NCBI GenBank assembly: GCA_036787895.1
Contig: DAIQOK010000004.1
Location: 101,524-165,523, forward strand
Origin: UBA7662 sp036787895
Lineage (GTDB): Bacteria > Bacteroidota > Bacteroidia > UBA7662
Reading direction: 5' to 3'
DNA: 64,000 nt
Positions within the stretch are counted from its first letter, which is position 1. Each line of letters starts with the position of its first letter. The notes below the pieces were generated by a model. It saw only the letters and a list, made by a program, of their open reading frames with translations, made no database searches and was not told where the DNA came from. The position numbers were made by a program, and so were the translations under genes. Positions 34,319 to 43,320 of the stretch are shown here, in pieces.

Positions 34319-35179
34319 TTACCATGTTAAAGTCACCACAACCGGGGCATGGTCTGAGGCAAAATGTCCTTTTTCATCGGCAAGCAAGGGGACAAAATAA
34401 TTACTCACCCCGCGCCACTTACGGTAAAAGACAAAGTCGATGCGTTTCGACCGTGGGTCTTTTTCGGTGAAACCGTGAAAAGTAGCTGTGCTGCCGGAAC
34501 TTTGATCAGCATGCAGCCGGCTATCCTGCAAACCCGACAGCAAAATTGTTCGTAGCACAGCACCTTCAGGACCTTCGTTGAAGTCGCCCATCAAAATTAC
34601 AGCTTGATCATTGGTCCAGCTTTGTATACTATCGGCCAGTAATCGGGCACTTTCCCGGCGAGCAGTTTCGCCGGCATGGTCGAAATGGGTGTTAAAAACC
34701 CAGAATTCAGTGTTTTTTTCTTTGTGCAGAAACTTTGCCCAGCTGCAAATACGGGGTAAATGAGCATCCCAGCCCACCGACGGCTGCCCCGGTGTTTCCG
34801 ACAGCCACAATACGCCATATTGCAACAATTCCAACCGGTGGTGATTATAGGCAATGGGGCTGTATTCGCCAGCAGTTTGGCCGTCATCGCGACCAACACC
34901 CAGCCAGCTGTAACGATCTGCGGTTGCTGATTTTAGTGTGTTGAGTTGGTGATGCAGTACTTCTTGCAGGCCAATCACATCTGAATTTTGTTGCCTCAGA
35001 AACTGTAAGACGCGTTCTTTTCGATTTTCCCACCGATGAACGCCATCAGCCGGATTGTCGTAACGGATGTTCCAGCTCATAACTTTTAGACCTGCAACCG
35101 GTTTGCGGCCAAAAACCACGCTTCCAAAGGCAGCCAATACCAAAAACAGGGCGACGATAAGCCAAAGATTAAGTTGCAT
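34319..35179 (-). CDS. Endonuclease/exonuclease/phosphatase-family protein, exported
   Basis: A 286-residue protein with an N-terminal hydrophobic anchor or signal (LWLIVALFLVLAAFGSVVF). The EEP motifs are present: MSWNIRYDN, IGLQEVL with the metal-binding Glu, FNTHFDH, LMGDFNEGP and ASDHAPVVV with the catalytic Asp-His. It should be an active phosphodiesterase outside the cytoplasm or facing the periplasm; nucleic acid, phosphoinositide or sphingolipid substrates all occur in this family. Confidence 0.9.
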   Translation of the reverse strand: MQLNLWLIVALFLVLAAFGSVVFGRKPVAGLKVMSWNIRYDNPADGVHRWENRKERVLQFLRQQNSDVIGLQEVLHHQLNTLKSATADRYSWLGVGRDDGQTAGEYSPIAYNHHRLELLQYGVLWLSETPGQPSVGWDAHLPRICSWAKFLHKEKNTEFWVFNTHFDHAGETARRESARLLADSIQSWTNDQAVILMGDFNEGPEGAVLRTILLSGLQDSRLHADQSSGSTATFHGFTEKDPRSKRIDFVFYRKWRGVSNYFVPLLADEKGHFASDHAPVVVTLTW

Positions 35180-35223
35180 AGGTCAATTTGCCTCAAGGTC
35201 GGCAATTGAAAATTGGCAAAAGC

Positions 35224-36609
35224 TTACACTTGCACTTTTTTCCATTTACCCCGACGGAAGATAATCACGCTGACAACTGCATGCAAACTATGCGCAGCCG
35301 TTATGGCCCAAAATACCCCACTTGCACCCATACCCACAGGATGGGCCAGGTACCAGGCCAGGGGTATTTCAAAGGCCCAGAACAGAACAATGTTGATCAA
35401 AGTAGGCGTAAAGGTATCGCCGGCGCCGTTAAAACTTTGGCTGATGACCATGCCATACGCGAAAAACACATAACCAAGACAGAGTATGGCTAAAGCTTGT
35501 TTGCCGATCAAAATAACACCGGCATCCTCATTAAAAAATCCGATGAAGAAATCGCCGAAAATCAAAAAGATAATGGATACGCTGCCCAGAAAAATGGCAT
35601 TGTATAAGGCCGCCCGCCAAACCGACGACTCAGCCCGCTCCGGATGCCCGGCTCCCAGGTTTTGACCGACTAAAGTAGTGGCCGCATTGGCCAATCCCAT
35701 GGCCGGCAAAAGTGTAAAAATGACAATACGAATGGCTACTGTATACCCGGCAAGCGCAATGCTACCCGACTCGGCAATAATTCGGGTCAGAAATATCCAG
35801 CTGGCCGATTCAATCAGGAATTGCCCCATGCCACCACTGCCTACCTTGATGAGGTTCCAAACAGTTTTGGCTTCGAGCACCATATTTTTAATGCCCAGCT
35901 GGATAGTGGTATTGCCTTTGAGCAGGTGGTAAACCTGGTATCCAACACCTACAGCACGTCCGAGCGTGGTGGCGAGGGCGGCACCTTCAATGCCCATAGC
36001 CGGAATCGGTCCCAGGCCGAATATAAATAATGGATCGAGGAGAATATTCAGACCGTTGGCCAGCCACAACGATTTCATTGCGATGGCTGCATTACCTGCT
36101 CCCCGAAATATTCCATTAATCATGAACAACAACATGATGGCTGGATTGCCCAAAAAGATGATGCGCGTATAGCCCTGTCCGAGTTCAATTACCCGGTCGT
36201 CGGCTCCCATGAGGCGCAACATATCTTCGGCATAAATAAAACCAGCAATGCCAATGAGCAAAGAAATACCCGCCGATAAAACGATAGCCTGGAAGGCAGC
36301 ATCGCCAGCGGCTTTATTGTTTTTTTCTCCAATCCGTCGTGCTACAATGGCTGTGGCTGCCATGCTTAGCCCGATCGATACGGAATAGACGATGGTGATT
36401 ACCGACTCCGTCAAGCCAACTGCGGCAACAGCCTCAACGCCGATTTTACCGACGAAAAAGATGTCGACCACTGCAAATAGTGATTCCATTACCATTTCCA
36501 GCATCATGGGAATGGCCAATAAAAAGATGGCACGTCGTATACTGCCCGAGGTATAATCCCGCTCTGTGCCGTCGAGGGCATCTTTAATGGCTTGTATCCA
36601 TTTTTTCAT
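35224..36609 (-). CDS. MATE-family multidrug efflux transporter
   Basis: The 461-residue protein from ATG 36609 has twelve predicted helices and the two MATE halves. The N-terminal half contains AIPMMLEMVMESLFAVVDIFFVGKIG and the second half starts near IESASWIFLTRIIAESGS. It exchanges cationic compounds for Na+ or H+ in the inner membrane. A near -7 box, CATCTTTG (36616-36623, minus strand), precedes the start. It ends 44 bases before the EEP gene, possibly an operon. Confidence 0.92.
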   Translation of the reverse strand: MKKWIQAIKDALDGTERDYTSGSIRRAIFLLAIPMMLEMVMESLFAVVDIFFVGKIGVEAVAAVGLTESVITIVYSVSIGLSMAATAIVARRIGEKNNKAAGDAAFQAIVLSAGISLLIGIAGFIYAEDMLRLMGADDRVIELGQGYTRIIFLGNPAIMLLFMINGIFRGAGNAAIAMKSLWLANGLNILLDPLFIFGLGPIPAMGIEGAALATTLGRAVGVGYQVYHLLKGNTTIQLGIKNMVLEAKTVWNLIKVGSGGMGQFLIESASWIFLTRIIAESGSIALAGYTVAIRIVIFTLLPAMGLANAATTLVGQNLGAGHPERAESSVWRAALYNAIFLGSVSIIFLIFGDFFIGFFNEDAGVILIGKQALAILCLGYVFFAYGMVISQSFNGAGDTFTPTLINIVLFWAFEIPLAWYLAHPVGMGASGVFWAITAAHSLHAVVSVIIFRRGKWKKVQV

Positions 36610-36694
36610 AGCGCGCAAAGATGCTCTTTTAGTTTGAATAGCAATAATTAGAATAAGAAGCTTAACAAGCTTTTAACGACAAATTGTCCTGCGT

Positions 36695-37081
36695 TTATGG
36701 TTGAGCCGGCAGGACGGTTTTGAGGTCGAAAGGAAACAACCGTGCCCGCATCATACCTGAAGTGACTACAGGCAGTTGCTGTAAGATGCCTTTGGCGTCA
36801 TCTATGGTCATGGGTTGAAGCACAATGATTTCAAAACGCTCGGGTGCCCTCGGAGGCAAATCGACTGTTCCTGCCAATATGATTTTGCCATCTTTTTCCA
36901 TTTTTTTTAGCAATTGTTCATGTGTCATAACCGCCTGCTGAATACGTTCGTCCCAATTTAAGGTGTCGCGGTAACGCTCATTTAAGCTGAGATGGATGGC
37001 GAACTGTTTGATCCCATCATTTTCCTGAGCGAAGACAGGATGAAAAGCTAATAACGCACAAATTATAAGTAGAAGTCGCAT
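36695..37081 (-). CDS. Exported YciI-like protein
   Basis: From ATG 37081 (MRLLLIICALLAFHPVFAQ; an in-frame start five codons earlier would weaken the signal peptide) the protein is 128 residues. The region VMTHEQLLKKMEKDGKIILAGTVDLPPRAPERFEIIVLQ follows the YciI fold (ferredoxin-like). YciI proteins are normally cytoplasmic; the exported form is common in Bacteroidota but has no known activity. Confidence 0.78.
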   Translation of the reverse strand: MRLLLIICALLAFHPVFAQENDGIKQFAIHLSLNERYRDTLNWDERIQQAVMTHEQLLKKMEKDGKIILAGTVDLPPRAPERFEIIVLQPMTIDDAKGILQQLPVVTSGMMRARLFPFDLKTVLPAQP

Positions 37082-37135
37082 GGATTTTTTCGGCAAGATA
37101 AGCGCCGAAGTTAAACTGTGAAAAACGACAGCTAC

Positions 37136-37462
37136 TCAGAGCGAAAAACTCTCTCCGCAAGCACAGGTACGACTGGCGTTGGGATTGATGAAGTGGAATC
37201 CTTTGCCATGGAGACCGTCGCTATAGTCTAATTCCGTTCCGATGAGATAGAAAAAACTTTTTTTGTCGCAAACGAGCTTCAAGCCTTTATCTTCAAAAGT
37301 TTCATCCGTAGTTGCTATCTGATCGTCGAAATCCATCTTATAACTCAAACCCGAACAGCCACCGCTGGTCACCGAAACACGTATGGCCATTTCACGACCG
37401 GCGTATTCGCTGGCAAGCAACGATTTTACTTTATCGGCGGCTGATGTACTGATTGTAATCAT
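37136..37462 (-). CDS. A-type iron-sulfur carrier (HesB/IscA family)
   Basis: Receives Fe-S clusters from the scaffold and passes them to target proteins. The 108-residue protein has the three Cys ligands: Cys36 (SGGCSGLSY) and Cys100/Cys102 (RTCACGESF). The start is fixed by the -7 box at 37488-37495. A cysteine desulfurase gene lies 1.5 kb away on the same strand, with two unrelated genes between. Confidence 0.93.
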   Translation of the reverse strand: MITISTSAADKVKSLLASEYAGREMAIRVSVTSGGCSGLSYKMDFDDQIATTDETFEDKGLKLVCDKKSFFYLIGTELDYSDGLHGKGFHFINPNASRTCACGESFSL

Positions 37463-37487
37463 GGGGATAACTTACCACAAAAGTACA

Positions 37488-37495
37488 CAAGCGCG
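37488..37495 (-). promoter_or_regulatory. -7 box of the Fe-S carrier gene
   Basis: TACTTTTG on the minus strand, exact to TAnnTTTG, 25 bases before the ATG. Confidence 0.5.
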
Positions 37496-37522
37496 GTCAA
37501 TTAGGTTCACTTCGGGCTTAAT

Positions 37523-38062
37523 TCACTCCTTACCCTTCGCTTTCGTTTTTTGTTTAAGATAAGTCGCCATGATTACCCCACTTGGATGTACTTGGCAATT
37601 TTGGAGGTCAAAACCAACGGGAAAATAGCCGGATTGGAATAGCGGTATGCCTTGTCCCAGAGCAATGGGATGTATAAAGAGCTGAATTTCATCGATGAGT
37701 CCGGTGGCGAGCAACAGGCCGTTGAGCTGACTACCACCTACCAACCAAATTTTTCCGCCTGGACTGTTTTTTAGCTTCTTCACAAAAACGGCAGGTTCTT
37801 CCCGGATAAATTGAACCGGGTTGGCATCGGCTTTACGGAACTGCCGGCTGAAAACATAATTGGTTTTATCCGGATAAGGGTAAGGAACATCGAAACTTAA
37901 AACTTCTTCATAGGTTTTATAGCCCATTAGCGTAGTATCGATGGTGGAAATAAATTGTTCATAGCCAAAATCCTGGTCGTGAAACAAAAAGTCGAGCTGG
38001 TTTTGTGGACCGGCAATATAGCCGTCGAGTGAGCTTGCGATGTAGAGGATGGTTTGTCGCAT
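37523..38062 (-). CDS. Dihydrofolate reductase/RibD-like protein
   Basis: A 179-residue protein with the DHFR-type fold of the RibD C-terminal family: ILYIASSLDGYIAG at the start, TLMGYKTYEEVL with the NADPH site, and GGKIWLVGGSQLNGLLL. These single-domain proteins (YyaP/YwjB-like) are probable NADPH reductases of unknown substrate and are not the essential DHFR. It is followed by the Fe-S carrier gene, with its own promoter between them. Confidence 0.85.
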   Translation of the reverse strand: MRQTILYIASSLDGYIAGPQNQLDFLFHDQDFGYEQFISTIDTTLMGYKTYEEVLSFDVPYPYPDKTNYVFSRQFRKADANPVQFIREEPAVFVKKLKNSPGGKIWLVGGSQLNGLLLATGLIDEIQLFIHPIALGQGIPLFQSGYFPVGFDLQNCQVHPSGVIMATYLKQKTKAKGKE

Positions 38063-38129
38063 AAGGTTGGGTTGAATGCTTATCGCCTACAAAACAACTG
38101 CATCCGGGCCAGACTAAATTGTAAGCAAC

Positions 38130-38936
38130 TTACCGCTGTGTCAGATAATGCGGGTTTTGGTTTTTGGTCATTTCCTGCATCGATTTACGGTATTCCCCAG
38201 GGGTCATTTGTGCAAATGCACTGAATCGTTTAATAAAATGTGCCTGGTCGTAATAGTCCAACTCATGGGCCAGGGTACTGAGGTTGAGATCGGACGTTTG
38301 AAGTTGACCCAAACTACGTTGAAAACGTTGTAGCAGCTGGTAGATAACGGGACTCAAGCCAATCTCTCGTTTGAAATCGGCATGGACTGTCTTTTCGCTG
38401 ACTTTCAGCGTTTTCGCCAAGCGAAATACCAGGTCTTGTCCACCTTCAGCCTGTTTTAACCAGTCGAGTGCGACCATCACCCGTGGGTGTAAGGGATAGC
38501 GGGGTTGTTGGGAGATGAAATTTTCTAAGAGGCCGATCCTCTCGGAAGCTGTGGCCAGGCGCAATTTTTCATATAGCTGTTGTATGGATTTTCCCCAAAT
38601 GAGTTGGGCATCCACCGCCTGGTTTTTATAGGCAGCTACCGATTGACCGGTGAGCTGATAAAAGCCCTGTGGGTGTAAAAACACCCCTGCCATGGAAAAA
38701 GGCCCGGCAACTGTGGCCAACATGGGTTGGGTAAACAGGCCGAAAAATGTGGTTTTAGGAGTAGTCTCGCTCGTGGTGGGTGGTAGCAGCTTAAAGTCTC
38801 CATGCAGGCAGAACATCAGCTCGGCTTGCACTAGCGGCAAGGTGATGCCGGTTTCTGTGCTACTTTCGCCCTCATGAACATATGCTAGGCTCACCGGGCT
38901 GTCGGAAAAGCTATGCGTTAATTGCAGCTCTTTCAT
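38130..38936 (-). CDS. AraC-family transcriptional regulator
   Basis: The 268-residue protein has an N-terminal sensor part with cupin-like strands (LMFCLHGDFKLLPPT) and a C-terminal AraC DNA-binding domain, two helix-turn-helix motifs from about 160 (GGQDLVFRLAKTLKVSEKTVHADFKREIGLSP ... LAHELDYYDQAHFIKRFSAFAQMTPGEYR). It starts 9 bases after the cysteine desulfurase stop and is probably co-transcribed with it. Its targets are unknown. Confidence 0.9.
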   Translation of the reverse strand: MKELQLTHSFSDSPVSLAYVHEGESSTETGITLPLVQAELMFCLHGDFKLLPPTTSETTPKTTFFGLFTQPMLATVAGPFSMAGVFLHPQGFYQLTGQSVAAYKNQAVDAQLIWGKSIQQLYEKLRLATASERIGLLENFISQQPRYPLHPRVMVALDWLKQAEGGQDLVFRLAKTLKVSEKTVHADFKREIGLSPVIYQLLQRFQRSLGQLQTSDLNLSTLAHELDYYDQAHFIKRFSAFAQMTPGEYRKSMQEMTKNQNPHYLTQR

Positions 38937-38945
38937 AGGGCAAAA

Positions 38946-40121
38946 TCATCGGTATTTCCAGGCCGGACTTACTTCCCTTATCCTGGTCGCGGCAGCCACA
39001 AGCTCCCGACAAAAAATCAAAAGTTCGTCGGCTTGCGTTTCCCTGCCTATGCTTATTCGGAGACAGCAACCGGCTTCACTTTCCGACAACCCCATGGCCA
39101 GCAGTACATGCGAAGGAGTTGCCTCCGCAGAACTGCAGGCTGAACCCGTGGCCAGGGCATAGTTTCGGAGATTTTTGATCAGATCAGCCGCAGCTACATG
39201 GGCGAGGTGGAGCAAGGTGGTGTTCGGCAAACGAGCCACTTCTGCTCCCAAAACGCGTATATCCGGCAACTTTTCGGTCAATGTTTTTTCCAGTAGAAGG
39301 CATAAGTTGCGTTGACGATCTATTTCCTCAGCTAATACCGATTTCGCTAAAATAGCCGCCGCCCCTAAACCTACTATCCCCGGTACATTAAGCGTGCCCG
39401 ACCGAAGGCCGTTTTCATGCCCTCCGCCGAGTAGAAGTGGCTGTAATTTCGGGCCGTGTTTGAGTGGTTTTTGATACAAAAATCCCACACCTTTGGGGCC
39501 GTAGAGTTTATGTGCCGAACCCACCAGAAAATCAACACCCAATGAATGCACTGCTACATCTATTTTTCCGACCGCCTGGGTGGCATCACAACAAAACCAG
39601 GCGCCAGCCGCGTGACAGCGGGTAACCAGCTCTTGTATGGGAAAAATAACACCGCTTTCGTTGTTGGCCAGCATACCACAAACCAAAAGTGTTTCCGGGC
39701 GCAAAGCAGCATTGAACTGTTCTATATCAGGCAATCCATGGCGCTGTACCGGTAAATAAGTAAGCGAAAAACCTTGTTTTTCAAGCCGTTTTAAAGGATC
39801 GAGCACAGCTTTATGTTCGGTTTCCCAACAGATGAGGTGGTTCTTTTTGTGCTGCCAGCTTTCAGCCAGGCCGCGTATAACCATATTTAATGCTTCTGTA
39901 GCGCCTGAGGTAAAGGTGAGTTGCTCCGGCTCAGCCTGAATGAGCTCCGCCAATTGCTGCCTTGCTTTTTTGACGGCATGGGCGGCTTCCCATCCATAAG
40001 CATGGGTTTTGCTCGAAGCATTGCCAAAATTTGAGGTGAACCAGGGCAGCATCTGTGCAAGCACCTCAGGCGCAACCGGCGTGGTGGCATTGTGGTCGAG
40101 ATAAAGGACTTTAGCGGTCAA
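38946..40121 (-). CDS. Cysteine desulfurase (NifS/IscS family)
   Basis: A PLP enzyme that takes sulfur from cysteine for Fe-S clusters and tRNA thiolation. The 391-residue protein reads YLDHNATTPVAPEVL at the start, DATQAVGKIDV, the PLP Lys205 (SAHKLYGPKGVG) and the active-site Cys329 (GSACSSAEATPSHVL). The loop around the Cys is of the long NifS/IscS type. Only a TTG start (40121) gives the normal N-terminus; no ATG is available. It is divergent from mce with a 31-base gap. Confidence 0.92.
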   Translation of the reverse strand: MTAKVLYLDHNATTPVAPEVLAQMLPWFTSNFGNASSKTHAYGWEAAHAVKKARQQLAELIQAEPEQLTFTSGATEALNMVIRGLAESWQHKKNHLICWETEHKAVLDPLKRLEKQGFSLTYLPVQRHGLPDIEQFNAALRPETLLVCGMLANNESGVIFPIQELVTRCHAAGAWFCCDATQAVGKIDVAVHSLGVDFLVGSAHKLYGPKGVGFLYQKPLKHGPKLQPLLLGGGHENGLRSGTLNVPGIVGLGAAAILAKSVLAEEIDRQRNLCLLLEKTLTEKLPDIRVLGAEVARLPNTTLLHLAHVAAADLIKNLRNYALATGSACSSAEATPSHVLLAMGLSESEAGCCLRISIGRETQADELLIFCRELVAAATRIREVSPAWKYR

Positions 40122-40152
40122 CGCGTATTTTTACACAAATAAACAAAAGCCC

Positions 40153-40554
40153 ATGCTCAAAATTGAACATCTCGGCATAGCTGTTAAGGATTTGTCGGCT
40201 GCCAACGACATCTACACCCGCCTTTTAGGTGTGGCTCCCTACAAAACTGAAACCGTAGCCTCGGAACATGTAAATACTTCATTTTTCAGCGTGGGTGACA
40301 ATAAAATTGAATTGCTCGAAAGTACCGATCCGGCAGGACCTATTGGCAAATTCATCGAAAAAAGAGGAGAAGGGATTCACCATGTAGCTTTTGAGGTGAG
40401 CGATATCCTGGCCGAAATGGAACGTTTACGCGCCGCCGGGTTTGTGCTCCTCAATGAGCAGCCTAAAAAAGGTGCCGACAACAAATTGGTTTGTTTCGTC
40501 CACCCGAAAAATACTTCGGGAGTGCTCGTAGAATTGTGTCAGGAAATCGTTTAG
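40153..40554 (+). CDS. mce: Methylmalonyl-CoA epimerase
   Basis: Interconverts (S)- and (R)-methylmalonyl-CoA in propionate metabolism. The 133-residue protein of the glyoxalase/VOC fold has the metal ligands His7 (IEHLGIAV), Glu near 57 (KIELLE), His (GIHHVAFEV) and Glu near 129 (VLVELCQE). The length is typical. No mutase gene is in the window. It is convergent with the next gene, overlapping its stop by 4 bases. Confidence 0.94.
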   Translation: MLKIEHLGIAVKDLSAANDIYTRLLGVAPYKTETVASEHVNTSFFSVGDNKIELLESTDPAGPIGKFIEKRGEGIHHVAFEVSDILAEMERLRAAGFVLLNEQPKKGADNKLVCFVHPKNTSGVLVELCQEIV

Positions 40555-41186
40555 TATTTCTGCACAGCTAAGCCTGCCGGTAAGCGAAACAAGCCGGCAT
40601 CTACCACTTTTGGCGTAAATCTCACGGCGCGGAGTGTATACACTTCGACCCCGTTATTTTCCACTTTTACCTCCAATGGAAGGCCTCGACTATTTTCAGG
40701 CAACAAGCCTTCATAGGCCGAATTTAAAGGCGCCAGCAGCAGGTTGTAATCGAAATCGATGGCAGTTACCCAGGCGGTAATTTTGATATGATTGATAGAA
40801 ACCACCAGCTCGTACACCGTTTGGCCAAGTAGTTTTTTGGTATTTCCGGTCTTTTCGATATTAGCTTGTGCCCAAATGCTGGCTGGAATTGCTTCTAAGC
40901 GGGTTTCTGTGGCTGTTCGGTCTTTTTCGCCGCCGGCAACCGCTAGCAGTTTTCCGTTTTTATCGGCGATATAGGTGTTCAACGGCGTAGTCGCCTGCAT
41001 ATTTTCAAAATGATCCATACGCACGGCATTGCCCTTAATCAGATATTCGGTACGCCGGGTTTCCCGAAGTTCGCCACTTTTGCTTTTCATCAAACGTTCA
41101 TAAATGACCTGACCTTCAAATGCCTGTCCTACAACGGTTCCGACCATTAAACAAATCAGCGCGACCAAGCCCAGTGCTTTTTTCAT
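40551..41186 (-). CDS. Exported DUF4412-like protein
   Basis: From ATG 41186 the 211-residue protein has a signal peptide (ALGLVALICLMVGTVVGQ). The mature part (GQVIYERLMKSKSGELRETRR, IKGNAVRMDHFE, NTYIADKNGKLLAV) resembles the DUF4412 type of periplasmic beta-rich proteins, which share a LolA-like fold. No catalytic motif is visible. The frame is open upstream but lacks similarity. Divergent from the next gene. Confidence 0.75.
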   Translation of the reverse strand: MKKALGLVALICLMVGTVVGQAFEGQVIYERLMKSKSGELRETRRTEYLIKGNAVRMDHFENMQATTPLNTYIADKNGKLLAVAGGEKDRTATETRLEAIPASIWAQANIEKTGNTKKLLGQTVYELVVSINHIKITAWVTAIDFDYNLLLAPLNSAYEGLLPENSRGLPLEVKVENNGVEVYTLRAVRFTPKVVDAGLFRLPAGLAVQKY

Positions 41187-41326
41187 GCTTCTCAATTGAA
41201 GTTGAAATATAGTAAAATATGAATTTAAGGTGACCTGTTTGGATGGGTTTAATGTCGTTTTAAGCAAAGAAGTGTTAAAGTTAGCGCGATTGGAGGTCGA
41301 ATTCCAACTTTTAAGTAGCTTCAAAC

Positions 41327-41779
41327 ATGCGTTTGTTATTGCTCATGCTGCTCCTTTGCCTGTCAGCCGCTCAACCCGGCCGGGAGAAGCCAAGCTTCGA
41401 CCGACTGACCGGCAGCTGGCTCATGCAAACGCCTAGGATGGTCTTTCTCGAAAAGTGGGAGAAAAGCACCGACGGCTTTACAGGTGCCATGTATATCATC
41501 CGTACTAATGATACGACTACAGCCGAAACCATCCGCTTACTTCAGATCAACGGCAAATACTATTATGAGGCAACCACTGCTGGCCAGAATGATCAACAGC
41601 CGGTGAAATTTGAGCTGGTGAGTTACAGTTTGGATAGATGGGTGTTCGAAAATCCTGCCCACGACTATCCCCAACGCATAGTTTATGCCTTTGTGGGCAG
41701 CGATTCCTTAGTTGCCAGCATTAGTGCCATTACCGGCTCCGAAAAACTGACAAATTTCCGGTTCAAACGACTGAATTAA
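41327..41779 (+). CDS. DUF6265-like exported protein
   Basis: A 150-residue protein with a short signal peptide (LLLLMLLLCLSAA). The mature part contains LTGSWLMQTPRMVFLEKW, GAMYIIRTNDT and FENPAHDYPQRIVYAF, the pattern of DUF6265, a lipocalin-like beta-barrel fold of unknown function. Its end overlaps the convergent dehydrogenase gene by 4 bases. Confidence 0.75.
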   Translation: MRLLLLMLLLCLSAAQPGREKPSFDRLTGSWLMQTPRMVFLEKWEKSTDGFTGAMYIIRTNDTTTAETIRLLQINGKYYYEATTAGQNDQQPVKFELVSYSLDRWVFENPAHDYPQRIVYAFVGSDSLVASISAITGSEKLTNFRFKRLN

Positions 41780-43164
41780 GGCGCAATCAGTCGGAATACC
41801 GAGCGCTGTGCGCCTTTGGAAACGACCAACTGATAAATGCCGCCATTCAATGTCCATTCGCCCAGGTTCAACTCGGTTGCCGATAAGATAAGTTGTCTGA
41901 CTAATCGACCTTGCGTGTCATATAGGCGTAAGTCTGCGCCTAAAACACTTTCATCAGCCACTAAGCGGCTTGCCGGGCTGAGTTGATTGCCATAAATACG
42001 TACCGCCAAATTTTGGGATGACGGAGCCAAGCTGGTTGGCACATAGGCGGGATTGCTGATTTTGACAATGCGGTGGGTAAAAGGGGAGTCATTACTCCAA
42101 TTTTGCCCATTAGTAGCTACATACAAATTGCCCTGCCCATCGGTGCAGATATCCCGTATACGTTCGAAAGCGTTGTTGAACCACTGTCGCTGACTAATCA
42201 CACTATCTCCCGATGCATCAAGTTCAAGACTATAGATACGTTTGTTTTTAAGTGTGGAGACCAACAAACGGTTTTGTAATTCTGGTATGGCCGGATGATC
42301 ATACCACAATAGGTCGGATGGTGCGATGGTCGGGGTCCACCAGGCAATAGGCTCAACCACCTCGTTGGTGAAGCAGAAAAACTGTTCATTTTGAGCATCA
42401 CAGGGGCCAACCACATCGGGCCAGCCGTAGTTGCGGTTGCGGTGGAGTATGCTAATCTCATCGTCGGTATTTGGGCCATGTTCGCTGAGGTAGATTTTAC
42501 CGTTCGGATGCAGCAACAGGCCCTGTACATTGCGGTGACCTAAACTCCAAAGTGGTGAACCGGCGTCAGGATTATCGGTAGGGATGCTGCCGTCGAGATT
42601 TAAGCGCAGCATTTTTCCGCTTAAAGAGGCCCGGTTTTGGGCTGCAGCCTGGTTTTGTGCATCGCCTGTGCTGAAGATTAGTTTGCGGTCGGGTGTAATC
42701 AGCAAGCGGCAACCGTTGTGGGTAGAAGCACCGGGTATACCTTCGAGCAGCGTATCGGCCCGTGCCAGTGTGCCGGCTGTTGGCGAAAATTGTAGGCGCA
42801 ATATGCGTTCACGAATGGCCGAACCCTGTAGATAGGTATAGGCCACAAAAACCCAGGGTGTATCAATAAAATTTGGATGCAAAACCATGCCCAATAAGCC
42901 CGACTCGCCTGTAGCCCGCACATCGCTGAGCGTGATCAGCGTTTCCTGCACCCCGGTCACCGGATTCACCCGGCTGATGCGGCCATAACGTTCTGTCATC
43001 CAAATGTGGTCATCCGGCCCCCAAATTATTTCCCAAGGAATGTCAAGACCACCGATGATGGTGGTGGTATCGACAGTGGTTTGGTCGAGGGTGATTTGGG
43101 CGTGGGTGCTGGTGAACTGAAAGCATCCAACTAAGACTATCAGTAAAATAGCAATGGGTTTCAT
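41776..43164 (-). CDS. Secreted PQQ-dependent sugar dehydrogenase-like protein with type IX sorting domain
   Basis: After a signal peptide (to about 22) comes a six-bladed beta-propeller of the soluble glucose/sorbosone dehydrogenase family: LDIPWEIIWGPDDHIWMTERYG, GESGLLGMVLHPNF, the catalytic His in STHNGCRLLI, GHRNVQGLLLHPNG and DEISILHRNRNYGWP. The last 75 residues (LYDTQGRLVRQLILSA ... GGIYQLVVSKG) form a type A type IX sorting domain, so it is exported to the cell surface or medium. Substrate unknown; an extracellular sugar oxidase is likely. Confidence 0.88.
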   Translation of the reverse strand: MKPIAILLIVLVGCFQFTSTHAQITLDQTTVDTTTIIGGLDIPWEIIWGPDDHIWMTERYGRISRVNPVTGVQETLITLSDVRATGESGLLGMVLHPNFIDTPWVFVAYTYLQGSAIRERILRLQFSPTAGTLARADTLLEGIPGASTHNGCRLLITPDRKLIFSTGDAQNQAAAQNRASLSGKMLRLNLDGSIPTDNPDAGSPLWSLGHRNVQGLLLHPNGKIYLSEHGPNTDDEISILHRNRNYGWPDVVGPCDAQNEQFFCFTNEVVEPIAWWTPTIAPSDLLWYDHPAIPELQNRLLVSTLKNKRIYSLELDASGDSVISQRQWFNNAFERIRDICTDGQGNLYVATNGQNWSNDSPFTHRIVKISNPAYVPTSLAPSSQNLAVRIYGNQLSPASRLVADESVLGADLRLYDTQGRLVRQLILSATELNLGEWTLNGGIYQLVVSKGAQRSVFRLIAP

Positions 43165-43263
43165 ATCACTAATGTTGAGAATTTTGACTGAAATTCAAAG
43201 CATTGACCAGGAATCTATGCTGTGATGCTCTTAATTTTTATTCATTTGAATTGTCTAAAATTG

Positions 43264-43290
43264 AAACAGCCCGGTAAAACCGGGCTGTTT
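43264..43290 (-). terminator. Terminator of the DUF4394 gene
   Basis: AAACAGCCCGGT / ACCGGGCTGTTT, a perfect 12-bp stem with AAA loop, 30 bases after the DUF4394 stop. Confidence 0.75.
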
Positions 43291-43320
43291 TAGAATTGCT
43301 TGTAGAAAAGATCAATATTT

